Assembly (NCBI GenBank): GCA_910576865.1
Contig: CAJTKE010000014.1
Coordinates: 7,541-71,540, forward strand
Direction of reading: 5' to 3'
Length of the DNA stretch: 64,000 nt
From: an uncultured Oscillibacter sp.
GTDB lineage: Bacteria > Bacillota > Clostridia > Oscillospirales > Oscillospiraceae
This document shows positions 15,433-23,830 of the stretch, one piece after another. Each line of letters starts with the position of its first letter. Positions within the stretch are counted from its first letter, which is position 1. The translations under genes were made by a program, and so were the position numbers. The notes beneath the pieces are model-generated. The model searched no databases and was not told the origin of the DNA. It saw only the letters and a program-made list of their open reading frames with translations.

Positions 15433-18400
15433 ATGTCGAGAAACATCCCGTTTTTTGAATTTTTCGCCGAGCTGTCGGCGTCTCCTGAGCTCCGTCTCCG
15501 GCTGGCCGGGGCGGAGCTGACCCATGGCTGCATTGACCCGGGGGAGCGGTCCATCCAGCTGGACATGACGGTGAAGAATCCCCTGGAGCAGGAGGATCTG
15601 CGGAGCCTGGAGGAGACGCTGAAAGCGGTTTACGGTTTTCAGAGGGTGGAGCTGAACGCCGCCAGCGCCGCCCCGCCGCCTCCCGCCCCCGTTTCCCGGA
15701 GCGGCGGCGCGCCCAAGGCGGCCTCAAAAAAGAAGCCGGGTAAAATCCTGATGGGGAACCCCATCAAGGCCCGGCCCGGCCCCATGTCGGCGCTGAACTT
15801 GAAAATGGGCACGGCCACGGTCTCCGGGAAGGTCTTCTTCTTCGAGTGCCGGGAGACCCGGAGGCCGGGGATGTGGCGGCTGAGCTTTGACATGACCGAC
15901 GGCACCGGGTCCGTCAGCGTCCAGAAGAACCTGGGCGCCAGGGAGGCCCAGGCCATGGAGGGCGCGGTGAAGCCCGGCATGTGGCTGATTGTCCAGGGGA
16001 AGATGGAGTCCACCTGGGACGGAAAGGACATTCAGCTGAACCCCCAGCACATCAATGTGACGGACCACGAGGAGCGGATGGACACCGCCCCGGTGAAGCG
16101 GGTGGAACTCCATCTCCACACCCGGATGAGCAACATGGACGCCCTGACGGACACCAAGGAGGTCATTCAGGAGGCCATCCGCTGGGGCCATCCCGCCATC
16201 GCCATCACGGACCACGGCGTGGCCCAGTCCTTCCCGGAGGCGTGGCACGCCGCCGGGGACAAGATCAAAATCCTCTACGGGGTGGAGGGCTATTTCATCA
16301 ACAATGTGGACGACCGCATCGCCGTCCATGGGGGGCAGGACATCCCCCTGGACGGGGAAATCGTCTGCTTCGACATCGAGACCACCGGCCTCAAGGTGGA
16401 CCGGGAGGCCATCACGGAGATCGGCGCGGTGGTGCTGAGAGACGGGGAGATCGCCGAGCGCTTCCAGACCTTCGTGAACCCCGGGAAGCGGCTGACGCCG
16501 GAGATCATCGGCCTCACCGGCATCACCGATGAGATGCTCAAGGACGCGCCCAAGCCGGCGGAGGCCCTGGCGGATTTTTTGAGGTTCGTGAACGGGCGGC
16601 CCCTGGCGGCCCACAACGCGGAGTTTGACATCGGCTTCATCCGCAAGGGCTGTCAAGAGGCGGGGCTGAGCTTCCATCCCACCTATATCGACTCCCTGAT
16701 CCTGGCCCAGAACCTGCTGCCGGGACTGGGGAAGTACAAGCTGGACATCGTGGCGGAGCACCTGGACCTGCCCGCCTTCAACCACCACCGGGCCAGCGAC
16801 GACGCGGCCACCGTGGGCTATATGCTGATTCCCTTCTGGAACATGCTTCATGAGAAGGGTGTCCACACCCTCCAGGCGGTCAACGGCGAGATGGAGAAGC
16901 TCCGGCCCCTGGGGAACAAGCCCAACCGCTTCCCCAAGCACATCATTCTCCTGGCCCGAAACAAGACGGGGCTGAAAAACCTCTACCAGATGATCTCCGA
17001 TTCCAACCTGAAATACTTCAAGCGGGTGCCCACCATCCCCAAGAGTCTGCTGAAAGAACACCGGGAGGGCATCATCGTGGGCGCGGCCTGTGAGGCAGGG
17101 GAGCTGTTCCAGGCCGTCAAGGACCACAAGGATTGGGAGGAGCTGAAGCGCATCGCCTCCTTCTACGACTACCTGGAAATCCAGCCCCTGTGCAACAACT
17201 TATTTATGCTCCGCAACGGCGACGCCAGGGACGAGGAGGACCTCCGGGAGTTCAACCGGACCATCGTCCGCCTGGGGGAGGAGCTGGGGAAGCCCGTCTG
17301 CGCCACCGGCGACGTCCACTTCCGGGAGCCGGAGGACGAGGTCTACCGGCACATCCTCCTGGCGTCCAAGAAATTCCCCGACGCCAACGAGTCCCTGCCC
17401 ATCTACTTCAAGACCACCGACGAGATGCTGAAAGAGTTCTCCTACCTGGGAGAGGAGAAAGCCTATGAGGTGGTCGTCTCCAACACCCGCCTTGTCGCCG
17501 ATCAGATCGAGACTTTCGAGCTGCTGCCCAAGGAGCTGTTCCCCCCCAGGCTGGAGAACTCCGAGGAGGAACTGAACCGCCTGGTCTGGGAGAAGGTCCA
17601 CCGCCTTTACGGTGAGGACCCGCCCCAGCTCATCGTGGACCGGCTGAACGTGGAGCTGGGGGGCATCCTGGGGAAGTACGACGTGGTGTACATGTCCGCC
17701 CAGAAGCTGGTGCAGCGCTCTTTGGAAAACGGCTATCTGGTGGGCTCCCGGGGCTCCGTGGGCTCATCCCTGGCGGCCTACATGTCCGGCATCACGGAGG
17801 TCAACTCCCTGCCGCCCCACTACCGCTGCCCGAAATGCAAAAACAGCGAGTTCGTCCAGGACGGCTCCTACGGCTGCGGGGCGGACATGCCGGACAAGGT
17901 CTGCCCGGTCTGCGGGACAAAGTACGAGAAGGACGGTTTTGATATCCCCTTCGAGACCTTCCTGGGCTTCGGCGGCGGCAAGGTGCCGGACATCGACCTG
18001 AACTTCTCCGGCGAGTATCAGGCCCGGGCCCACCGCCACGCCATCGAGATGTTCGGCGAGACCCAGGTGTTCCGGGCGGGGACCATCGGCACCCTGGCGG
18101 AGAAAACCGCCTACGGGTTTGTGAAGAAGTACCTGGAGGAGAACCAGATGACCGTGGGCCGGGCGGAGGAGAACCGCCTCACCTTAGGCTGCGTGGGGGT
18201 CCGGCGGACCACCGGGCAGCACCCCGGGGGCCTTGTGGTTGTCCCGGCGGACAAGAGCATGGAGGACTTCTGTCCCGTCCAGCACCCGGCGGACGCCGAT
18301 GACTCCGACACCATCACCACCCATTTTGAATACCACTCCATGGAGGCCAATCTCCTGAAGCTGGACATGCTGGGCCACGATGACCCGACCATGGTCCGCA

Positions 18401-19419
18401 TGATGCAGGTCCTCACCGGAGTAAATCCCCAAGAAATTCCCCTGGACGACCCGGACACCATGTCCATCTTCACCTCCAGCAAGGTCCTGGGCTATGAGAA
18501 CGACGAGGTCCTGGGCCCCACCGGGGCGGTGGCCATTCCGGAGTTCAACACCCGCTTCACCCGGCAGATGCTCATCGACACCCAGCCCAAGGACTTCAAC
18601 ACCCTGGTGCGCCTCTCCGGCTTCTCCCACGGCACCGACGTGTGGGCGGGCAACGCCCGGGAGCTGATCCTCAGCGGGACGGCCTCGGTCCTGGAGACCG
18701 TGGGCTGCCGGGACGACATCATGCTCTACCTGATTTCCAAGGGCCTGGACCCCAAGATGAGCTTCAAGATCATGGAGTCCGTCCGGAAGGGGAAGGTGAA
18801 GAAGGGGGGCTTTGAGCCCGGTTGGGAGGAGGCCATGCGGGAGCACGACGTGCCCGGGTGGTATATCGATTCCCTGGCAAAGATCGGCTACCTGTTCCCC
18901 AAAGCTCACGCCGTGGCCTACGTCATGATGGCCTTTCGCATCGCTTGGTACAAGGTCCACGAGCCCCTGGCCTTCTATGCCACCTTCTTCTCCGTCCGGG
19001 CCAAGGCCTTCGACGCGGAGTTCTGCTGCGCCGGGAAGGAGGCGGTGAAGAAGAAAATCCGGGAGATTGAAAACAATAAGGATGCCACGGCGGTGGAGCA
19101 GAACCTGTTGACCACCCTGGAGGTCTGCTATGAGTTCTACCTCCGGGGCTTCCACTTCGACACCATCGACATCTACCGCTCAGACGCCACCAAGTTTGTG
19201 ATTACGGACGGCGGGTTGCTGCCGCCCTTCACCACGGTCCACGGTCTGGGGGAGGCGGCGGCCCTGGACACGGTGGAGAAGCGGCAGGGGAAGGACTTCA
19301 TCTCCATTGAAGAGTTCGCCCTGTGCTGCAACAAGCTCTCCAAGACCCATATCGAGCAATTGAAGGCCCTGGGCGCCTTTGCCGGGATGGCGGAGACCAG
19401 CCAGATCACGCTGTTTTAA
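15433..19419 (+). CDS. polC: DNA polymerase III alpha subunit, PolC type
   Basis: 1328 residues; typical PolC is about 1430, and the shortfall is in the N-terminal domain. Order: short N-terminal domain; OB fold (GTATVSGKVFFFECRETRR); PHP domain (ELHLHTRMSNMD, AITDHG) interrupted by a 3'-5' exonuclease (DIETTGL, HNAEFDIGF); polymerase core with GSRGSVGSSLAAYMSG, a zinc knuckle (CPKCKNS...CPVCG) and the catalytic PDIDLNFSGEY; C-terminal helix-hairpin-helix region. It is the leading-strand replicase with built-in proofreading in Firmicutes. It ends the pyrH-polC run. Confidence 0.97.
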   Translation: MSRNIPFFEFFAELSASPELRLRLAGAELTHGCIDPGERSIQLDMTVKNPLEQEDLRSLEETLKAVYGFQRVELNAASAAPPPPAPVSRSGGAPKAASKKKPGKILMGNPIKARPGPMSALNLKMGTATVSGKVFFFECRETRRPGMWRLSFDMTDGTGSVSVQKNLGAREAQAMEGAVKPGMWLIVQGKMESTWDGKDIQLNPQHINVTDHEERMDTAPVKRVELHLHTRMSNMDALTDTKEVIQEAIRWGHPAIAITDHGVAQSFPEAWHAAGDKIKILYGVEGYFINNVDDRIAVHGGQDIPLDGEIVCFDIETTGLKVDREAITEIGAVVLRDGEIAERFQTFVNPGKRLTPEIIGLTGITDEMLKDAPKPAEALADFLRFVNGRPLAAHNAEFDIGFIRKGCQEAGLSFHPTYIDSLILAQNLLPGLGKYKLDIVAEHLDLPAFNHHRASDDAATVGYMLIPFWNMLHEKGVHTLQAVNGEMEKLRPLGNKPNRFPKHIILLARNKTGLKNLYQMISDSNLKYFKRVPTIPKSLLKEHREGIIVGAACEAGELFQAVKDHKDWEELKRIASFYDYLEIQPLCNNLFMLRNGDARDEEDLREFNRTIVRLGEELGKPVCATGDVHFREPEDEVYRHILLASKKFPDANESLPIYFKTTDEMLKEFSYLGEEKAYEVVVSNTRLVADQIETFELLPKELFPPRLENSEEELNRLVWEKVHRLYGEDPPQLIVDRLNVELGGILGKYDVVYMSAQKLVQRSLENGYLVGSRGSVGSSLAAYMSGITEVNSLPPHYRCPKCKNSEFVQDGSYGCGADMPDKVCPVCGTKYEKDGFDIPFETFLGFGGGKVPDIDLNFSGEYQARAHRHAIEMFGETQVFRAGTIGTLAEKTAYGFVKKYLEENQMTVGRAEENRLTLGCVGVRRTTGQHPGGLVVVPADKSMEDFCPVQHPADADDSDTITTHFEYHSMEANLLKLDMLGHDDPTMVRMMQVLTGVNPQEIPLDDPDTMSIFTSSKVLGYENDEVLGPTGAVAIPEFNTRFTRQMLIDTQPKDFNTLVRLSGFSHGTDVWAGNARELILSGTASVLETVGCRDDIMLYLISKGLDPKMSFKIMESVRKGKVKKGGFEPGWEEAMREHDVPGWYIDSLAKIGYLFPKAHAVAYVMMAFRIAWYKVHEPLAFYATFFSVRAKAFDAEFCCAGKEAVKKKIREIENNKDATAVEQNLLTTLEVCYEFYLRGFHFDTIDIYRSDATKFVITDGGLLPPFTTVHGLGEAAALDTVEKRQGKDFISIEEFALCCNKLSKTHIEQLKALGAFAGMAETSQITLF

Positions 19420-19424
19420 ATCAG

Positions 19425-19457
19425 AAAGAGAGAGGACGAAAAGTCCTCTCTCTTTTT
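19425..19457 (+). terminator. Bidirectional terminator after polC / tetR
   Basis: AAAGAGAGAGGAC (19425-19437) and its complement (19443-19455) form a stem followed by TTTTT. The mirrored A-run on the other side lets it work for the minus-strand TetR gene whose stop codon lies at 19456. Confidence 0.85.
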
Positions 19458-20022
19458 AAGTATCCTCCTCCATGGCCCGTTTCAGCATCCGCTCCGTCAT
19501 GCCTTCGCCCAGATAGCAGAGGCGGCGGAACTGCTTGCTGACGTCATAGCGCATCCCGTCGTTCAGCCAAGCCATGATCTGCCCAAAGAGCTCGCACTGG
19601 TAGAACCGGACGATGACCGCCCGGTCCTCTTGCGGGACGGGACCGCCGCCGATGGCCGCCGCCGCGAAGTCCTCCACCACCCGGCGGCACACGTCCATCA
19701 GGCACAGCTCGAATAAATCCCGGTGGGCGGACTGGTTGATGTGCAGCACCGCCTGCCGGTGCTCCAGGGCGAAGCGGGCGGCGGTCTCCAGGCAGTCCGC
19801 CAGGGAGAGGGAGGGGCCCTGGGCGGCGATGATGCGGTCCGCCTGCTCCGTGATGATTTCCTCCAGCAGGGCGGGGATGTCCCGGAAGTGGTAGTAAAAG
19901 GTGTTCCGGTTGACCCCGCAGTCCCGGACGATGTCCTTCACGGTGATCTCCCGGAGGGGGCGCTCCTCCAGCAGGCGGAGGAAGGAGGCCATGATGGCCT
20001 CTCTGGCGGGGGAGGCGGTCAT
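19456..20022 (-). CDS. TetR-family transcriptional regulator (second of a pair)
   Basis: 188 residues. The N-terminal helix-turn-helix reads REITVKDIVRDCGVNRNTFYYHFRDIPALLEEI, a classic TetR DNA-binding domain. The ligand domain (about 60-188) has no family I can name. It begins 4 bp inside the upstream tetR gene (ATGA overlap at 20019-20022), so the two regulators are translated together. It is part of the divergent control unit for the RND exporter. Confidence 0.88.
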   Translation of the reverse strand: MTASPAREAIMASFLRLLEERPLREITVKDIVRDCGVNRNTFYYHFRDIPALLEEIITEQADRIIAAQGPSLSLADCLETAARFALEHRQAVLHINQSAHRDLFELCLMDVCRRVVEDFAAAAIGGGPVPQEDRAVIVRFYQCELFGQIMAWLNDGMRYDVSKQFRRLCYLGEGMTERMLKRAMEEDT

Positions 20023-20621
20023 GAGCTCCTCCTTTCCTCACGGGGGAACAGCCCGGCGGCGGCGTTGTCCGCCAGACGCTGGGCGGCGTCCAGCAGCTCC
20101 GCCTTGGGCAGGGCCATGTCCTTCTCGAACCACTCGGCCAGAAGACCGATGAAGCCCCAGGCCAGGAAGTTCAGAAGGTAGTCCATCAGCCGGGGGTCCG
20201 CCGGGCGGAACCAGGTCCGGACCAGGGGCGCGCCGTTCTCGTGGACCAGCTGCTGGATGGACTGAAAGAAGCCGCTGGCCTCGCTGCTGGCAAAGAGGAC
20301 GGTGCAGGTCTCCCGGTGCTCCACGGCGAAGTCCAGCACCGGCTCGAACACCGGGGCCACGCTGCCCACGGCGAAGGTCTCCTGCATGTGGGCGTCCACC
20401 AGAGACTGGAGTTCCTCCAGCAGATCCTCCTCCACGCTGTGGAGCAGCTCGGCGGTGCCGGAGTAGTGGAGATAAAAGGTGGCCCGGTTCATGTCCGCGG
20501 CGTCGGTGACGTCCCGGACGGAGATGTCGGAGAAGGTCTTCCGCTTCATCAGCTCCAGAAGGCTCTCCTTCAATAATTTGCGGGACCGCCGGGCCCGGCG
20601 GTCTTCGGGATTTTTCGGCAT
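20019..20621 (-). CDS. TetR-family transcriptional regulator (first of a pair)
   Basis: 200 residues. DNA-binding domain FSDISVRDVTDAADMNRATFYLHYSGTAELLHSVEEDL, then a C-terminal domain resembling the TetR_C group often linked to cell-envelope stress exporters. ATG at 20621 follows AAAGGAGGG. The promoter region at 20643-20696 is shared with the divergent exporter genes. Autorepression and exporter repression are inferred from position. The two tandem TetR paralogues could form separate homodimers or a heterodimer. Confidence 0.88.
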   Translation of the reverse strand: MPKNPEDRRARRSRKLLKESLLELMKRKTFSDISVRDVTDAADMNRATFYLHYSGTAELLHSVEEDLLEELQSLVDAHMQETFAVGSVAPVFEPVLDFAVEHRETCTVLFASSEASGFFQSIQQLVHENGAPLVRTWFRPADPRLMDYLLNFLAWGFIGLLAEWFEKDMALPKAELLDAAQRLADNAAAGLFPREERRSS

Positions 20622-20642
20622 AAAGGCCCTCCTTTGGACAAG

Positions 20643-20696
20643 ATAGACACTTGCCCGCTTTTGTCTATTGACTGGATTTCCTGCTTTTACTATAAT
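20643..20696. promoter_or_regulatory. Divergent tetR / RND-exporter control region
   Basis: An inverted repeat ATAGACA (20643-20649), N12, TGTCTAT (20662-20668) abuts the plus-strand promoter TTGACT (20668-20673), a 17-bp spacer, TATAAT (20691-20696). On the minus strand TAGACA and TATCTT within the same repeat form a plausible -35/-10 pair with 16 bp between them. One bound TetR dimer could therefore close both promoters. AGTCAA also occurs twice just after the plus -10 (20704-20709, 20712-20717). Confidence 0.6.
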
Positions 20697-20763
20697 CGAC
20701 TCAAGTCAATAAGTCAACACTAATCTTTTAATTGGCAGAAGTTGATTAATTGGAGGAATCGTT

Positions 20764-23700
20764 ATGATCTGGCAAAGCATGAGGAAACGGGTTTCCGCCC
20801 TGGCGCTGGCGGCGGTGCTGACGGTGACGCTGGCCGTGCCCGCCGCGGCGGCGGAGGCCATCGGCGACGGTGTGCGCCCCACCTGTGACGAGGCGTACTA
20901 CGCCACGCTGGACTACTATGGCAATCTGCTGGAGGGAAGCGTGGTGAAGAGCTACGCCATGAACGGCAGGGACAGCCTGACGGATTACGGCGTCTATGAC
21001 ACGGTGGAAAATCTCACCGACGGGACCGCCCCGGTGAGGGGGGAGGGGAGCACCTCCTTCCGCTTCGGCGCCGCCGTGCCGGATCACTTCTACTTCGAGG
21101 GCAGGACGAAGAAGCCCTTTGAGGACCTGCCCTGGACGCTGACCCTGCGCTACACCCTCAACGGCGTCCCCACCAAGGCGGAGGACCTGGCGGGGAAGCA
21201 GGGCGTGGTGGAGATTCTGCTGGACATCGTGCCCAACGAGCTGGCCAGCGATTACGCCCGGTACAACTACACCCTGGCGGCCACGGCCCTGTTCAACCAG
21301 GACGACATCCTCTCCCTGGAGGCCCCCGGGGCCCAGGTCCAGCTGGTGGGTAACTTGCGGACCGTCCTCTTCCTCTGCCTCCCCGGGGAGGAGCAGCATT
21401 TCACCATCCGGGTGGGCAGCAACGACTTTTCCTTCGGGGGCCTGACGGTGCTGATGATGCCCGCCACTCTGGCCCAGCTGGAGGAGATCGCCAAGCTCAG
21501 CGAGCGGAAGGACGATCTGGAGGAGGATTACCGGACCCTCTCCGGGAGCCTGGACGAGCTGCTGGACGCCCTGGCGGACATCCAGAACGGCCTTTACGCC
21601 TCCGCCAAGGGTCTGGACCAGCTGGACGCGGCCCGGGGCACCTTTTCCAATGGGAAGGGTGTGCTGTATGAGGGCACGGACCGCCTCCGGGCGGACCTGA
21701 GCAATCTGGCGGACCTTCTGGTCCCGGTGGAGCAGCGGGTTCAGCTGCTGAGCCAGACGGTGACGGACTCCAAGGCCGTCCTCAATGAGCTGACCGACGC
21801 CACCGTCACCCTCCAGTCCCAGCTGGCGGAGATGGAGGTCGCCCTTTACGGTCTGGAGCAGGGGACGTATGACCTGCGGAATGTCATCAGTCTGGCGGCG
21901 GGCATGGAGAACAGCCTCCTCCGACTGGAGAGCGCCCTGGGCGGCGTCCACGTTGGGGGCGGAAGCATCGGCGCCAACAGCAGCCGGGGACTGGTGGAAA
22001 AGGTGAAGAACGTCCACGGAGCGTACGCGGCGGAGGATACGGAGACCTTCCTCCAGAAGATGCTGGAGGCCCAGGGTACGGGCAGCGCGGAGGCCAAGGC
22101 CAAGGCGGCGGGCATGAAGCAGCTGCTGGAGCTGTCCCAGACCCCGGGCTTCACGCCCGGCGCCCTGACCGCCGACCAGCAGGCCGCCCTGGCCGCGGCG
22201 AAGCAGCTGGAGGGCCTCCGGCAGGCGAAGGACCAGACGGGAATGGGCTTCCAGGACTTCTGCGGGCACGTGGTGGAAAAGCCGGAGCAGGCCAAGCAGA
22301 TGAACGACCTGTGGCTGATTTACAGCGCTGGCGGCTCCGTGTCGGGCAGGGCGTCCCTGCGGAACCGCTCCGCCTCCGAGATCAACGAGATCAAGGTCAC
22401 CGTTCCCGCCGCTCCGCTCCCGGAGACGCCGGCGGCTCCGGAGCAGCCCGTGGAAACGCCGCCTGAGACGCCGGACCAGCCTCAGACTCCGGACCAGATC
22501 CAGACACCGGACCAGACCCAGACCCCTGAGATGCCTCAGCCTCCGGAGACGCCGTCTCCCGAGGCACCCGCCGAGACGCCGGAGGAGACACTCCCGCCGG
22601 AGCAGACGGCTGAGCCCGCTCCGGAGACACCGGAGGTCCCCGCGTCCCCGGCGGAGAACGGGGAACCCCAGGCGCAGGAGGCCCCGGAGGCGGAGACCCT
22701 GGGAAAAGGCCATATGACGGCCCGGCTGGTGGTCTATGAGGGAGACCCGGACGGAGGAGACTCAGATGGAGGAGACTCGGACGGTGGAGATTCGGACTCC
22801 GGTGACAGCGAACCCCCCGACACCGGCTCTGACTCCGGAAGTGGTTCCGACTCCAACGGCGGTTCGGATGTCCCTGGCGGAGATACCTCTGGCGGAGATA
22901 CCATTCCTGGCGAGACCACCCCTGGCGAGACCACCCCTCCCGGTGAGACCACTCCCGGCGGAACAACTCCTGGCGGAACCACTCCCGGCACTCCGACGAA
23001 CCCCGGCAAACCCCCGGAGAACAACACCGTGGGCGGCGCGGTGGTGGACCTGATCGCCAGCGGACTGGACAGCGCCGCCGCCCAGATCAACGCGATTCAA
23101 AGCCAGCTCAACGCCTCCCTGAATGAAATCAAGCGCCCCACCGCCGCCGTGGCGGGGGACTTGGCGAACCTCTGCGGGGCGCTGGATATCCTGCTGCGGG
23201 ACCTGGACGACGCGGAGGACCTGACGGCCGCTCTCGGCCAGTCCGCCGGGACCCTGCGGGAGATTCTGGAGGACGTGGACGCCCTGCGCACCGTGCTGAA
23301 CGGCTATGAGCCCACCCTCCAGGAGGCCCTGGCCAACGCCGGGACCCTCAGCGCCTCCGCCGTGACCACCATCCGGGACACGGAGTCCATGATCGCCGAC
23401 GCGGAGAATCTGGCCCGGTCCACGGGCCGGGACCTGGACGCGGGGACGAAGCAGTCCCTCCGGGGCCTCTCCGCCGCCCTGCGGCAGACCGCCAAGGCCC
23501 TGGCCACCACCAAGCAGGTGAAAGAGGCCAAAAACACGGTCACCCGGATCATCGAGGACACCTGGAACGAATACACCGGAGACGTGAACAACATCCTGCT
23601 GATGGACGCCACGGCGGAGCCGGTGTCCCTGACGGACGAGCGGAATCCCGCCCCCGACAGCATCCAGGTCCTGATCCGCACCCAGGAGATCAAGACGGAG

Positions 23701-23814
23701 GACGGGGAGGAGGACGAGGAGTCCGCCGCCGCCAAGGAGAAGACCACCTTCTGGGGCCGGGTGACCCAGATGCTCCGGGACTTCTGGAACGCCGTCACCG
23801 GCGTCTTCCGCTGA
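20764..23814 (+). CDS. Large exported coiled-coil protein paired with an RND transporter
   Basis: 1016 residues with a signal peptide (1-30, cleavage near AAAAEA). Residues about 30-240 form a beta-rich domain. About 240-420 and 770-930 are long helical, heptad-rich segments (SERKDDLEEDYRTLSGSLDELLDAL and similar) like the coiled coils of YhgE/Pip-type proteins. The middle (about 550-760) is low-complexity: Pro/Glu/Thr-rich (TPETPEQ-like), then GGDSDGG repeats and PGETTPGGTT repeats. There is no clear C-terminal membrane anchor, only an amphipathic WGRVTQMLRDFWNAVTGVFR end. It probably lies outside the membrane as a partner of the MMPL transporter that follows 16 nt later. Function unknown. 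Confidence 0.75.
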   Translation: MIWQSMRKRVSALALAAVLTVTLAVPAAAAEAIGDGVRPTCDEAYYATLDYYGNLLEGSVVKSYAMNGRDSLTDYGVYDTVENLTDGTAPVRGEGSTSFRFGAAVPDHFYFEGRTKKPFEDLPWTLTLRYTLNGVPTKAEDLAGKQGVVEILLDIVPNELASDYARYNYTLAATALFNQDDILSLEAPGAQVQLVGNLRTVLFLCLPGEEQHFTIRVGSNDFSFGGLTVLMMPATLAQLEEIAKLSERKDDLEEDYRTLSGSLDELLDALADIQNGLYASAKGLDQLDAARGTFSNGKGVLYEGTDRLRADLSNLADLLVPVEQRVQLLSQTVTDSKAVLNELTDATVTLQSQLAEMEVALYGLEQGTYDLRNVISLAAGMENSLLRLESALGGVHVGGGSIGANSSRGLVEKVKNVHGAYAAEDTETFLQKMLEAQGTGSAEAKAKAAGMKQLLELSQTPGFTPGALTADQQAALAAAKQLEGLRQAKDQTGMGFQDFCGHVVEKPEQAKQMNDLWLIYSAGGSVSGRASLRNRSASEINEIKVTVPAAPLPETPAAPEQPVETPPETPDQPQTPDQIQTPDQTQTPEMPQPPETPSPEAPAETPEETLPPEQTAEPAPETPEVPASPAENGEPQAQEAPEAETLGKGHMTARLVVYEGDPDGGDSDGGDSDGGDSDSGDSEPPDTGSDSGSGSDSNGGSDVPGGDTSGGDTIPGETTPGETTPPGETTPGGTTPGGTTPGTPTNPGKPPENNTVGGAVVDLIASGLDSAAAQINAIQSQLNASLNEIKRPTAAVAGDLANLCGALDILLRDLDDAEDLTAALGQSAGTLREILEDVDALRTVLNGYEPTLQEALANAGTLSASAVTTIRDTESMIADAENLARSTGRDLDAGTKQSLRGLSAALRQTAKALATTKQVKEAKNTVTRIIEDTWNEYTGDVNNILLMDATAEPVSLTDERNPAPDSIQVLIRTQEIKTEDGEEDEESAAAKEKTTFWGRVTQMLRDFWNAVTGVFR

Positions 23815-23830
23815 CGGGAGGGGAACCGCC

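Noticed and set aside
22430..23010. Repeat tract suspected to be a separate element
   Set aside because: It stays in the frame of the 1016-aa exported protein and encodes its Pro/Thr and Gly/Asp linker.
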